This document shows positions 41,860-54,900 of a stretch of DNA of 64,000 nucleotides, piece after piece. The DNA is from Axinella damicornis (lineage: Eukaryota > Porifera > Demospongiae > Axinellida > Axinellidae). How positions within the stretch are numbered: the first letter of the stretch is position 1; each line of letters opens with the position of its first letter. The position numbers and the translations under genes were made by a program. The notes beneath the pieces were generated by a model. The model did not search any database and was not told the DNA's origin. It saw only the letters and a list, made by a program, of their open reading frames with translations. The stretch spans positions 6,137,273-6,201,272 of the forward strand of contig OZ007505.1 in NCBI GenBank assembly GCA_963931865.1, in the 5' to 3' direction.

Positions 41860-42918
41860 ATCGCGATCACGCTAGTAAAGTGGATGTGGTGGTTTGAGAT
41901 CTCACTAGTGAAGTGGAGGTGGTACTTCCAATGTGCTTATTATATCCCTGTCGGGAAATTCAATCAGGAAATGTTACAACAATGAACCGGTACCAACACA
42001 GGGAGTATGGCAGGAGTAGTTACACAGCAAATCACATTGCTTCCCTGTTGTGCAAGGATAGGATAGAGTGCCTATATGAGTGCTTTAATCACTGGGAACT
42101 AAGGGTAGTATTAATTGGCTGAGCAATTAATTAATTAACATTAATGCCCAAGGTTTCCCAAGGGTTAAAGTTAATGTCCTAATGGCAGGGCTCCAATAGC
42201 AACCAGTTGAATGGCAAATAATTATTGTACGAGGGCTTTAACCTATGTAAACATCAAAGGTCATTAACCTAACCCCTAAACAACATACCATACAGCCCAT
42301 GTTGTAGCTACACTATACATGCATGCATGTACAGTAGTGGTGGGTCCAGGCATCCATCTATAGCTCCCCACATTTGTGGGGTTTGTTTGCAGGTGACAAA
42401 GAGGGTTGGGAATGAGGTACATTTCTGCAAAAAGATCCTAGCGGCGATGTTGAGCCTTGTAAAAGGCTACACTACCAGAAACAGAGGCCCTATATACATT
42501 GTACATGGCCAGAGGTTTTCTAAGCACATTCATGCAAAGAGGAGAGAAATGGACTGTGCAGGGCTCTGTATATATGCAGACCGATCTGAGCCAAGACCAC
42601 TGCAATCACAGACAGTAGAGTATAGGACTAGGAAACAACACTCATGATACTCCACTGAGAACCAATCATTTGCCTACTCTCGTTCCCAGTGAGTTGTGTA
42701 GGAGAGGAACGACGTTCCAAAGACACAACAACTAGCAGGCAACTTACCCAATCGGCCAGAATACGCACACGAACTCAGGTCAGCACTCCTTTTACAGGCA
42801 CATGCAGTGCAGCTATAAAGCCACTTCCGGTTATTCATTCGCAACCGGAAGTAATTTGAACTGGTCTCGTTCCCACACTACTGGTGTCTGGAACGAGACA
42901 AAAAGAGCACTAACCACG
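41860..42918. promoter_or_regulatory. Shared divergent promoter region of SLC12 and GON4L genes
   Basis: These 1,059 bp lie between two start codons that point away from each other, so any promoter for either gene should lie here or in a first intron. Short frames (for example 42,327-42,647) show no recognisable domain. A hairpin sits at 42,864-42,899. No clear TATA or CpG island was found by eye. Confidence 0.5.
42864..42899. repeat. Foldback hairpin just upstream of the GON4L start codon
   Basis: GTCTCGTTCC and its inverse GGAACGAGAC, with core CACACTACTGGTGTCT. It ends 19 bp before ATG 42,919, so it may be transcribed in the 5' UTR. Confidence 0.75.
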
Positions 42919-45900
42919 ATGGGAAAGAAATCCAAGAAAAAACGAGGGAAACAGAAAGCCTTGACGCAGCTGAGCTTGACTGGGGAAAAGGACCAAAGTA
43001 TACCTCCAGTAGTGCAGGAGTACCAGGGACATGGCCCTCCAGAGAAGCTGGACGAGAGCTCAGAAGACCGTTCCTCCTCTGTCACCAGTCACAGTGGCAG
43101 GAGTGCATCTCCACATGAACTAGAAGAAGAACCAAAACCCACTCGGAGAGAGGCAGAAGAAGCGGGACAGAACATTGTCCAGCTACCATATGAGAGTGGG
43201 AGTGTTTGTCAGCAGCTAGAGGAGGGTGGAAGCTTTGGTCAGCGGCCGGATGAGAGGGGGAGCATTTCTCAGCGGCTAGAGGAGGGTGGAACTGTTGGTC
43301 AGCTACCAAATGAGAGGAGGAGCATTTCTCAGCGGCTAGAGGAGGGTGGAAGCTTTGGTCAGCGGCCGGATGAAAGGGGGAGCATTTCTCAGCAGCTAGA
43401 GGAGGGTGGAAGTGTTGGTCAGCTACCAAATGAGAAGGGGAACGTTTGTCAGCGGCGAGAGGAGGGTGGAACTGTTGTTCAGCAGCCAGATGAAAGTGGT
43501 AGTTCATCTCAGCAGCTAGAGGAGAGTGAAACTGTTGTACAACAGCCAGATGAGACTGGGAGCACATCTCAGCAGCAAGAGGAGGGCGGAAGTGCTGGTC
43601 AGCCGCTTGAGGACCATAGGAACATTGACCAGCGCCTAGAGGAGGCTGCTGCAAAGAGTAGCCTCTCTGTGCTTAATGTGAAGAGCATCCTGCATGTGAG
43701 TGGTAAACGGTCTCTGGTCCCTGCAGCTTAGGTGGATCTAGGAAAGCCATTCATATGTAGCCCACCTGTGGCCTTTTCACTGAGAACCTTGGAACTAAGG
43801 CTTCTGATAATTAGCATGTCTGGTGCCCCTAGAAAGTGTGTGGTGGACATGCAGTAACCCTAGCTATAACCTGGTCTCCATGTCCAGTCAATAAAGAGTA
43901 GCTGGAGACGGCCTGGGGGCAATAGTGACCCATGTCTTTTTTTATGTTATTATGGATGGAATAGTGCAAACATCCTTTCATTATTTTTGCTAACCCATTT
44001 GTTTATTTTACAGTAGATGACAGCTATTCATTCCTCCCTTCCCAGCATGTCCTGAAAGACCGGCGTGTTCTCGCCCTTGTGCAGAGGAGGGTTGCAGAGG
44101 AGGAAGGGAGAGAGCTCTCCAGAGAATGGGAGGCAGACATTGTTCCTTATGTAAGTTGAAAGGGGAAGCAATCTTAGCTGCTTCACAAGGATTGATCCTC
44201 ACCGGAAATGGTCCCCCAGGATCATCCTGAGACCAAATTTTCTCTGTGAACTTCTGTTGTACGGCAACTGTATAGTATGGGATGCAAGTTCAAAGTAGAA
44301 GCAATGAAACAAGATAAAAGCATGTTCATAAGTACTACATCAAGTTACAGAGGCTAATGAAAGCTAAACATTAGTAGGACATTTCTACAAAGATACACAC
44401 CACACCCAAAGCTAGTTTGATCAGATTCATGGTCCACATATTTAATGGGAGGCTGTGGCCACCATCAGGACTTCTCTGCCATTCTGTTTTGCTTCCACCT
44501 TCTTGTCTTGGCAGGGCCTCCAGTACCAGTGTAACTCAACCAACTCAGTGTAGAGCATACAAGAAGCCAGTATAGCACTGAGATTTACTATTTAATCGCA
44601 AACATACAAATTAAGAAGACCAAGGGCTGCATCTGCACCCATAAAGATACAGTCAGGCTCAACCGCTAGAGATGAGCAACTCCCCACATAATAGCTGTGT
44701 TATACGTATACTTGCTTGAATGTCTGATTGTACCATGGGTAGGGAGAACTCCCTGTTCATGACCTTCCACCTCTCCTTGTTCCTTTGTTTCTGGTTGCTT
44801 TTGCACATAAAGTCAGGCTATACCGTGCATGCCATCAGGTGGTATGACTACATAAGATACAAGAGTCTTACACCCGTCCAACATTGAGTCCAGGTTTTAC
44901 TGTAGTCGCCATTTCTTTACTTTCTGAAATCACAGTGGTGTTGTGTCATTCAGCTTGCATACTTGTGTGACAAGTCACTCTAATTTTGTATTCCCAGGAA
45001 CCTAAGCTAACTCGGTCTCATGTGCGGCAGGCAGTGGCTTCCAGTGTGTCCAGAGGAGCTGTCAGCCCTGAGAAGATTGTGAGCTAGCTGTTGTGTCGCT
45101 GCACATTGCTGCCGCTTAATCTCACCACCCTTGCGATCATTATGCACTGCTAGTGTGTCACTGTCTGTATGCTCAATCTATTGCGTCAGGCCCCCTTTCT
45201 GCATACACGTACTGTATGCAGAACTCTTCAAAAGGATAGCTTATATATGTAGTCTCAGTCCTGGCTTCTCTGATGTTATGATCGAGCTCCTTTCATAGGC
45301 TAACAGAACTTGACTAAAACAGACCTAGGCATTAATGTCACGTTTCTGTATGCTGCTGATCAGGAAAGCTTGATTTCATAACTGCCAGTGACATTCTTCT
45401 ATTGCTTCCACTATATGATCGGTCGGCAAAGGTTAGTAGCAGGTAGGATAATTCTCACCCATTGGGATAAGGAGTCCTACATGAAGCTCATGTGTGCCAT
45501 TATCTCATTTTCAGGCATCCCTAAGCAGGATTTCTCACACCCCTGGTAAAGCTACAGGCTCTGGAAACCAAGTACGTTAGTTGCAGTATATGTGCCAATG
45601 TATGATTACGGTACATGTCTTAAAATTAGACCCCATAAGTGAAAATCCTGGAACGTTACAGTACGTACAAGCCACAATTAGAATCCTCCAATTAAAGTAA
45701 CCTTCTTGTTCTTGGAAGAAGTCTTCCGATTCCCAAAGAAAGCCTTCCTGGTTTGTTATTTGGAATCTCTGTAGTTCTCTTTAATTCAAGCTGGGATGGG
45801 TATGTCACTCATGGGCTTTCTTTTTTTTTTTTTTACACTCCTGGTGCATATATACAACTGTACAAGTACATGGAAGAGGAAAAAGTATTATACAAAATAT

Positions 45901-48900
45901 GAAATATGCAGAATAGGCAAAAATAAGGAACAAGAATAATTTTATGAAACAAGATTGTCAGTGTCTGTTCAGGACAGGCGACTCTCACATTGAACAAGGT
46001 CGATGGAGACTTCACTGCTTTTGATGGCACGGTAGAGGTGTGAGCGGGTGCCACGAATGCACATGAGTGAGGAACGGAGCAGAGCAAATGAGAGGCGGCA
46101 GCGAATCCAGGCCATCATGTGCGAGTAAGTTGTATTCCTCTTGAGGGCAAGGAGAGAGGCGATACGTTTGTAGCAGATGGTTGCCTCCTTTCCCATTCCG
46201 CCAGTCGAGACAAAGACCAGGGGAGTGAAAGATCCGTGCTCCACTTCACGAACACGTTGGCCGTAGGTCCTCTTCTTTTCGTCTTCATGTTTGGTGTAGG
46301 CAGAGGTCGATCGGTTGCTTTGTGCGTTTGGGTAGAACACCCTTATGTCAAAGAATGCACATTGCCACCTGTTCTCCCAAAAAACCCATGCCTTTATGTC
46401 CAACCGGGCTCCATCCTCTGTGTTGGTTGTCCGGAGCAAAAGGTGTTCTCCTGTTAGCTCTTGCATTTTCGGCTCTATCTCAACATCATGACATACCTCG
46501 GTCAGCAGATCGGCTGTGAGATCTCTCACTTCGTTATGACGAATGCTTGGGAATCCACCTTTCGGGCAGATCATGGCATGATTGACATCAAAATTTTCCC
46601 CGCATGCACATGTCTGAGGTAGTCGTGGGATCTGCCAAGCATATCTTAGGCACAGAGCATCGCGGAAAGCCCCTTTGTGGAGACTGAAACCGTGTTCATC
46701 GATTGGGAGGACTGAGAGCCAGGTAGAGACTCCTTTCTCCATCGCTTGATCAATGGCTCGCTGTAATGGTGGTTTAAGTTCTTTCTTTAGCTCCTTGGCT
46801 CTTTCTTCTAGTCTCCTGCGGTTGAGTGATTTTGTGTCTGCCTTGATTTTTCTAAGCTCTCGTTGATCAATGGAATATTTGTTTTCTTGGGCAATGATCA
46901 AGGCAACAAGGGGGGCTGAGATTTGTGTGGAGGTAGCAAACTCAGTGTGTGCTGACATTGTGGGATCGTTTATTCCTAAACCACCAAGGCGTTTATTCCT
47001 AAACCACCAAGGCGTTTATTCCTAAACCACCATGGGCTTTCTGGTATATACGTATGCATGTGAAGACCCAGTAATGCATTACAACCTTGTGTGTTGCAGG
47101 TGATCCATCCGCTCTTGGACGTGACGTTCTCAGAGGAGTCCTCGGATGAGGAGTATAACCCCACAGCTGACATGAGTGAGGAGGAGAGTGAAGGGGAGGA
47201 GAGTGAGGAGGAACGGGGAGATACCCCACTGTGTAATGCTGGACAAGCAGAGGTGCCTCCAATAGAAGAGGAACAAGATGGAGTGAAAAGCACGGGTATG
47301 TATGTACGTGTACCAGTACATATTATTACACAGTATTTTAATTGGGGCGAGCCTGAGCGAGCCCCACACTAGCGTGACTTCATTGCGCTCTGTGTGTGTA
47401 CATATGTTTGCTTGCCGTAAATTACCATAAATTTTAAATCAGCGAATTTGAAATTCACTTGCACGTGCACAATAATATTCAAATTCAATGAACTCGTCGA
47501 ACCGTCTAGCTACCTGTTCGACGAACGATGGCGACAACAAAGACGGAGACCACTCGTGGACATTGGCTAGAGCACCATGAACATTCTTCCTCCTCGGCGC
47601 CACTGACAAAGACGGAGACAGCGCGTGGACCTACACGTACCGCCATGGACGGTGACATTGGCTAGGCTATAAACGCTAACCTGACTCACAGTTGCTGTGA
47701 TGTGCACGAGTGTATGTTCAAGAGTGCCATAATTTCTGTGCGCATTGCCTGGTCACATTCTGATGACAATCATGTGAATGCAACTGCTCCTTGCTAGTCA
47801 CGTTCCCAGACCCAAACAACCCCAGCGAAGATCACTTGCAGTATCGCTGGGGTTGTTTGGGTCTGGGAACGAGACTAGCTCCTTGCATGGCCTGCACGCG
47901 CATACATATGCACTTCGCTCAGGCTCGCCCTCCAATGTCCTGCATTCCGCTAGTTAGAGAATTCAAGAGCTGAAGACCATGGAAGAATACATCCATTATT
48001 TTATCAACAGATATATCAACCACTAGCTTTGTAACTGTTCGTATCCCAAAATATAACCATACAGTCATAAGACATGTGATGAAAGGACCGTGTTTGTGCA
48101 TACTCTTTCATTACACAAGGTGACAAGGAAACACTTACGCCTTTCAGTTCTATTAGAGGAAGTTCCGGTCTCATCGTGTAGAGTAGCTTGCTCTGTGAGG
48201 AATGAACCAGCTCCAGCAAATGACTGTCTCTATTCCCATCGAGTGCAATGCAAACTTGCCCTCTTGGACCGGAACTAAGCTGCATTAGAAATTCCTTCAC
48301 ACCTCTTTGTGTATACATACAACTACACACAGCATAATCCACTTGGGCCATAGCCACTTCACGCTGTTAGCGTACTGGGTAACGAACTAACAAGCTTATG
48401 AATGCAATTCAGATCTGCTCCATTCTTTTTACTGTCACAAATTACGCTAGACTTATTACACTTTGGTGCAGGAACAATTTCCACTGTACTACCAGGCTCT
48501 GCATCTCAAGTTGCACCACTACCATGTGTGGCTGAAGCGCAAATGGAAAGCAGTTCATCAGCTGCACCAGAATTCTCGGGACCGTCACAAACATTGGCAT
48601 CAACTTCTGCTACCTTTCAGGCAGTTTCCACCATGCCTGCAAGCACGGTGACTCAGACATCCTCCACCAGCTCTTCCACAATGATGCAAAGAACTGAAAC
48701 TGTTACATCTGACGAATGCATTCTCCCTGCTTCTAGTGTTCCCTCACTACTCCCAGACACACAGTCCAGCACATTCACAGCTCCGCAACCTACCACCCCA
48801 CCTGCTCCCCACCCTGCCACCCCACCTGCTCCCCACCCTACGATCCCACCTGCTCCCCACCCTGCCACCCCACCTGCTCCGCACCCTACCACCCCACCTG

Positions 48901-51900
48901 CTCCCCACCCTACGATCCCACCTGCTCTCCACCCTGCCACCCCACCTGCTCCCCTCCCTACCACCCCACCTGCTCCCCTCCCTACCACCCCACCTGCTAT
49001 TGTGACTGCCTCACGGTCTGAGGATCTGATGGTGCAGGAAGCAGCTGCCCTGCTTGCCTCCCTCTCTGATACCATCCTCTCACCAATGAAAATCTACATA
49101 CCCCAAGGGCAGGAGGATAGTGTTGAACCACACATCCCTACTTCAACAGAAGAGGTTTGCTACTTTGGTGGGTCACTGTGACCACAAATTAGTATCAGGC
49201 TTCTTGAGTTGACACATAATTGAACTTCATATTAATCTGCTGCATGCAGGGAAACATTTCTCGTCATCAAGGTGGTATTGTCACTACACACCTCGTGCGA
49301 TTTGTGATGTTTCCTTGTATGAAATAAAAATGATGGTACACATGTACTATTTTCTTCTGTCCCAGGATGAGGGCTTGATTGCCACTAGGACTCGTTCCAA
49401 ACACCCACTCACTGACACCTCCATTTCAGCAATAGAAGGTACGAGTCATTTTTGTAGCTGGAATAATAGCCATCACTGCAAACTATCTAGATTATGACTC
49501 TCAAAGAGACTGTTTCCACATGTTCTGTAGCTTGTTTTGGGAGTGTTACTTGTAAGAGTTTTGCCTGTACTGTGGTTGGTCCTTCCATCCCCTGCAGCTT
49601 CCTTCGTCCCACCTGATGTGGAGGAACCTCCTACTCCCATGGAATTGGACGATGAGGAATTGGAGTGGCAGCAATGGCTACATGACCTCATGAACCCATC
49701 AGGTACACCTCTGATCATGTGACATTGCATACAAATGCATGCATGAGTAAAACACTCACAAAGAATATATTTTGGATGATACCCTAGAGTATGTATTAAG
49801 CACCCAGGGTTTGGGGACAATAGAACGCCGCTGAACAAGGGGGTGGGCGCTAGATACAAGGGGGTGGGCGCTAGATACGTATTCAGACTACTTAGGCATG
49901 TAGTATCCGCCCACCCATTCAGCACTGTATCAATGACCGGCTATATATGAATATATAAGTCCATTTTTCACGCATAGAAATTGATCGCGCATCTTTAAGC
50001 ATGCCCGTAGTTCGTACTTCACTGTAAATCTGGCCTTTTTGAATGCACAACCTCGCCCAGAGGTTAAGAAATGCATCTCAAAACTTTTGTGACGGGTGGG
50101 CCCTTACTACACTGCTTTTGGACCCTGTGTAGTAACTTTCGCGTGAAGAGGGGGGTGGGCGCTTGATATGTACTCTACGGTACTTGTGTGGTTGTTTTAG
50201 CCTTACTAGTGGTGGCTTATACAAAGTATGCCTGTGAGCTAACTTAAAGCTGGACATGTCCAAATCCTAGCCTCATTCCCAGTCTCCTTCCCGGCTTTTG
50301 TCACATACTGTACGGTGTGTGACAAAAAACTGGGGAGGAGCCTGAAAATGAGGCTATCTAAATCCTGCTGTGCATCATTGATTCAGGTACTGTAGTCGCT
50401 CGTTATTAGGCACAGCTCACTTATACACTTGTAGGCATATATTCACTGTTAGGCACGGGTTCAACTCTCGTACCAGCTACTCGTTATTAAGCGCTGAAAA
50501 ACTGCCATTTTCGATCCGTAATTCAAATTAAGCACATCTCGCTTATAGGCACATATTTCCTTCCTGTGGAGGTATAAGCACTTGCACCTATAACAAGTGA
50601 GTACTGTGTAACCATCAGACACATACTAGTCATGAGAACTACACTAACAGAATTAGCAAATTGCCCAGAAATATTATATCCACTGTGCTTGAATATTCCA
50701 CCCTCATTAGATTCTCCTGTTAGTGCTGATGTGAGGGGTGAAGGCGGTGTGGTCAGTAGCCACGACGTTGGTGGTGATATAGCAGGTGAGGAGATAGAAG
50801 ATGGGGACGATGTGGACTATAACTACCTGGCAGACCAGCAGCCTGAGGAGGAGAAAGAAGAGTTCCGAAATGACAGGGCTGTCAAGATACCGCGTAAGTT
50901 GAGTTACATAATCAAGCATTAATTAAGCTAGCCTCCTAGAAGTGGCATGGACAGTTGGACATGAGGCTGGTTGTAAGTACAAGGCTACAAGCTAGTGCAT
51001 GGATGCAATCAGCAAGTTTCCGGAAGTTGAAATTCACATCCAAGGCATCATTCTGATAGTTGGTTTGATTTGCCCAAGAGATTGCACTAGCCTACCAGGA
51101 GTGTGATCGCCACTTGAGGTTACTCTTATCAAAATTAGGCTTACATCTGATTTGCATGGGTATTAATTTTAATGTCAGATCAAGCAAGAAGGCTACTGGA
51201 TTACTGCATATTTGTCCCGTCTTCAGAAAAAGAAGTGGATGACCTGTTGAATGAGCTGCTCAATCCTGTGAGTTGTACATACTAATGCTTTACCTGGTTT
51301 ACTGTATTTCTGTGTTGCTATTAAATGTATCAGTTACGATTCAGTCTTGAAAGTGCGGAGCATATACAATCACTGGAATGGACTGGTCACTGGTGGGCTG
51401 TAGCAAGCACAGTTTAGTATTAGAAAACATGCTGCACAATCGCAAGCTACTAAACTGCCCAAACGTTTTCATCAAACATTCTTCTGCTTCACCAGTTTCT
51501 TCTATGTGTGGGTGGGAAAGCTTATGGTTATTTTGCACTACTCTCTCTTCAGCTATTATTTGCTCCGGATGAAAGTTAGGGCTATTATTTGCTCAGGATG
51601 AAAGTTAGCCTCAATCCCAGGTCGTTCTCCAATGGCCTGGGAATGAGGCCAGATCAAAGTATGAGTACTACTAGTGCTCCTTCAGTTCATAAACTCGCAT
51701 ACGGTAGTCACACGCTATTAGGCGCAGCTCACTTATAGGCGTATATTCACTGTTAGGCGCAGGTTCAACTCTCGTCCCAGGTTCACTGTTAAATGCTGCA
51801 GTCTTCTTCCAGAAACTCTGCCATTTTTGATCCTACGGAATGGAATAATTCGAATTGAAGCACACTTCCTATTTGAGGAATGTCATTAGGTGCATCTCGT

Positions 51901-54900
51901 TATTAGGCGCATATTTCCTTCCGGTGGAGTTATAGGCACATGCACCTATAATAATGTGCAACTACGGTATAGCTGCTTGGTGACATTAAATTCTCCACTT
52001 TAGTCTGACGATGGCCTTGGAGGACTTCTGCTATCCAGTGATGGCATCGATTTAACTAGTGCCTATCTGTTGGAATCTCTTGGGTGAGCAATACTTACTT
52101 GATTGTGTCTTTTGACGTATTGCCCAAATGAACTCATGAAAATGCCACATCACATCTCGTATTGTTTTCCAGCCTTCAACCCCCCTTGCTGATGCAGAGT
52201 TCTGTCTTGGGAACTCCACAGAGAGCAGCTCATTCATCTGATCCCTCTATCATGCACACTGTCTCTGGTGATCGAGATGAGCAAGTGGAGAATGTGGGTT
52301 GCCAGTTATCCACGGATCAGACAGTACAAGTGTGGACTCAAATACAACAGGTAATGATGAGTGTTGTAGGCTCAATACTCTCTAATAGAGGAGTGATATT
52401 AGATTCCATAATTAACACTACACTGGAAGGTGTTGCCCTTATCTCTCTCCTATATGGTGCTGCCCAGGTTAATATCTATAGCGCGCAAACACTGTTCGTG
52501 ACCATGACACACAATTGTTATGTTTTCCTCACTGCAGCACCTCCAGCTCCTGATGCAGACATTTGTGCTGTCACGTTTTGAACCCTCCCTTGTTTTCCTG
52601 TCTCAGATTTCTGCTCAAGCTATAGTAAGTCCAAGGCCTGCACACTGATGAAGCCTGGGAATGAGGATTGGCAGTATGAGGAATGAGAAAAATACTGAGA
52701 GCATTATTTACTTCATTCTCCAGGAGGAGATCACTAAATGGTGTGATGAAGCAAAGGAAGGTACTGCATTCAAATGTTGAAGCAGCTCTTCTTGGGCTCT
52801 TTTCTGAGCTACGCATCAAATACCAATACTGGAGTTCTACAGCTTTTAACACCATGTGGCCTTCTTCCTTAGGAAAGAACAGTCCGGTATGGCATATCCC
52901 CAATCTGGAGGAGGCCAAAGGACTGATGCAGGCATTAGATCCCAACAACAAAGAGGTGGAACTAGTGCCTGGTGAGACAAAATTTCTCACCGCTCCGTGG
53001 ACCGTTCATTAGTAGAAGTTGCACATCACTAGTTTAGTCCCGCTCCCCCCCCCCCCCCCCCCCCCCCCCCCCCACCCCCCCACCCCCACTTCCATCACTC
53101 ACTCACAGACAGACAGACAGATAGACATTCAGACACGTTGATGCATCCTATTACCTAGGCAATGCATTTGAATGTTGGTCATATCTATCCTAGCTGTACA
53201 ATAGTTTTGCCGAGGTAATTGGATATATCCCTGTATGGTGAGTGGATGTTTAACACATTGGTATCAGGCGTACTATAGCATCACACATTTTGTATTGGTT
53301 GTGTGTTCTGTGGGGCGGTCTTGTTTACTGCTACAAATCCATTGTATCTTGCAGCCATTGGTAACCCTACACGCATCCCAGAAACTGTCCAGGATATCAT
53401 TTTCGGCCATCAAATGTTCTGGAATTACCCACAGCTCCTGCCTGGCGTTGGATTTGGTAGGCAGGAAAAATTATTTATGTTGAAGGATGCAGTGTAACCG
53501 TAATTCAATATGCATACCTCCCTTCTGCAGCTGCACTCTCTAAGGAGAATGCTTCAGGTTCGAAGTATTTCACAACTGAAGAAGACCAGTGAGTCAAAGT
53601 TACTCATATTTTAAGTTGACACTTTCTATCTATAAAACAGCCATTTTCTGTGTACTTGATATGTGTGGATGAGCACACAAACAAACAGACTGAAATTCTA
53701 GCTGTGTGCTTTATGTGTGTGCCTCTAGAAAGAGTTCTTGTAAAATTTGTTGTGCAGAAACAAAGTATATGCAGGCATATGCCCTTGTTGAAATAACCCT
53801 TTCCATTTCTAGAATTCAGTAGGGAACTGTAGGATACTAACCTGTGTTCTCCTCACCCAGCCTGCTGGTTCTTGGTATGGACCACTATGGTCCCTCCTCT
53901 TGGAAGCTTATTCAAGAAAACATATTGCCTACAAAATCCGTGAAACAGGTACACTGTGTCTGTGATCTACTTGCATGGATTGAGAGAGAATCACTGCATG
54001 TAAATCATCAAGTATCATCCTCAAACAAGCATCTGAGTCGCTTCAGCATAACAGCTCATTCCTCTTCAAATGCATGACTTTAGTGCGTAAATTACAATCC
54101 TATTGTGTATACCTTCATTACAGCTGCAGTTACGTGTCAAGAACCAGTGCTCCAAGCGTACTGGAGAGAATGTCATTAAGGTTAGTTAGTGGCTTTTCCT
54201 TTATCCAAACAGTGCATGGTTAGACAGCTAAGGTCCTCTGCTCAGGGCACACATGGATACAGCTGTATTGCCCTAACATACCGTAGTTGCATATTATTAA
54301 GCACATGCAATGCAGCTTACTTACAGGCGTAGGTTTAACTCTTATGCCAGCTGCTCTTTATTATCCTCGAGCTTCTCGATCTCCTGGAGCATCACAAAAG
54401 ATGGTCTATGAAAAATTTCACCCATGAGCAGGTCCAAAGCTTCAAAGTACTGCTTTCTGAAGTAGTCCTGTGTAGCCAGGATACTGAAGTTGCCCGGGAA
54501 CAGCGTACAGAGGTGTGTAGCGCCGATCAGTTCGTGCAAAGCGCGGAAAAATATTTCACCTTCATTTTTCAGTTGTCAGGATTGGCTCTCGTGGCACCTT
54601 CGTGATTTGCACTCCAGGTTCCAGATGTACGAGTAGCAACACGAGTTCCAGGATCGATGCTGCAGAGAGACATCGAGCTAGCTATACGCGTTCCTTTCGC
54701 CTGGTGAACTCTGTTTGGAGTGTAATTCAGTTGGTGGACACACCCACCATTCTGGTGAAGGGGGGTATACCAATAGTTCACACAAAGAGAAGTACATTCC
54801 TCAAAAGTTTTATGTACAACGATATACAAATAATTATGAAAACAAAACAGGTAGCTATGTACATGTCAGCAACAGAGATCACAACACCACGGTCAAACAA

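Larger units (their letters stand above)
45822..47030 (-). mobile_element. 5'-truncated non-LTR retrotransposon (RLE type) with target duplication
   Basis: A 12-bp duplication, CATGGGCTTTCT, lies at 45,810-45,821 and 47,031-47,042. A poly-A tail (T-run at about 45,821-45,834) marks the 3' end of a minus-strand copy. The 5' end is cut inside the ORF. It lies in a GON4L intron, antisense to the gene. Confidence 0.85.

Noticed and set aside
48653..49075. Gly/Ala/Val-rich minus-strand frame
   Set aside because: Antisense of the Pro-rich repeat in GON4L exon 6.
52761..52842. Coding continuation of GON4L through LLGLFSELRIKYQYW
   Set aside because: The phase from exon 13 leads to a stop in this stretch. 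An 82-bp GT-AG intron here keeps the frame, although the alternative cannot be fully excluded.
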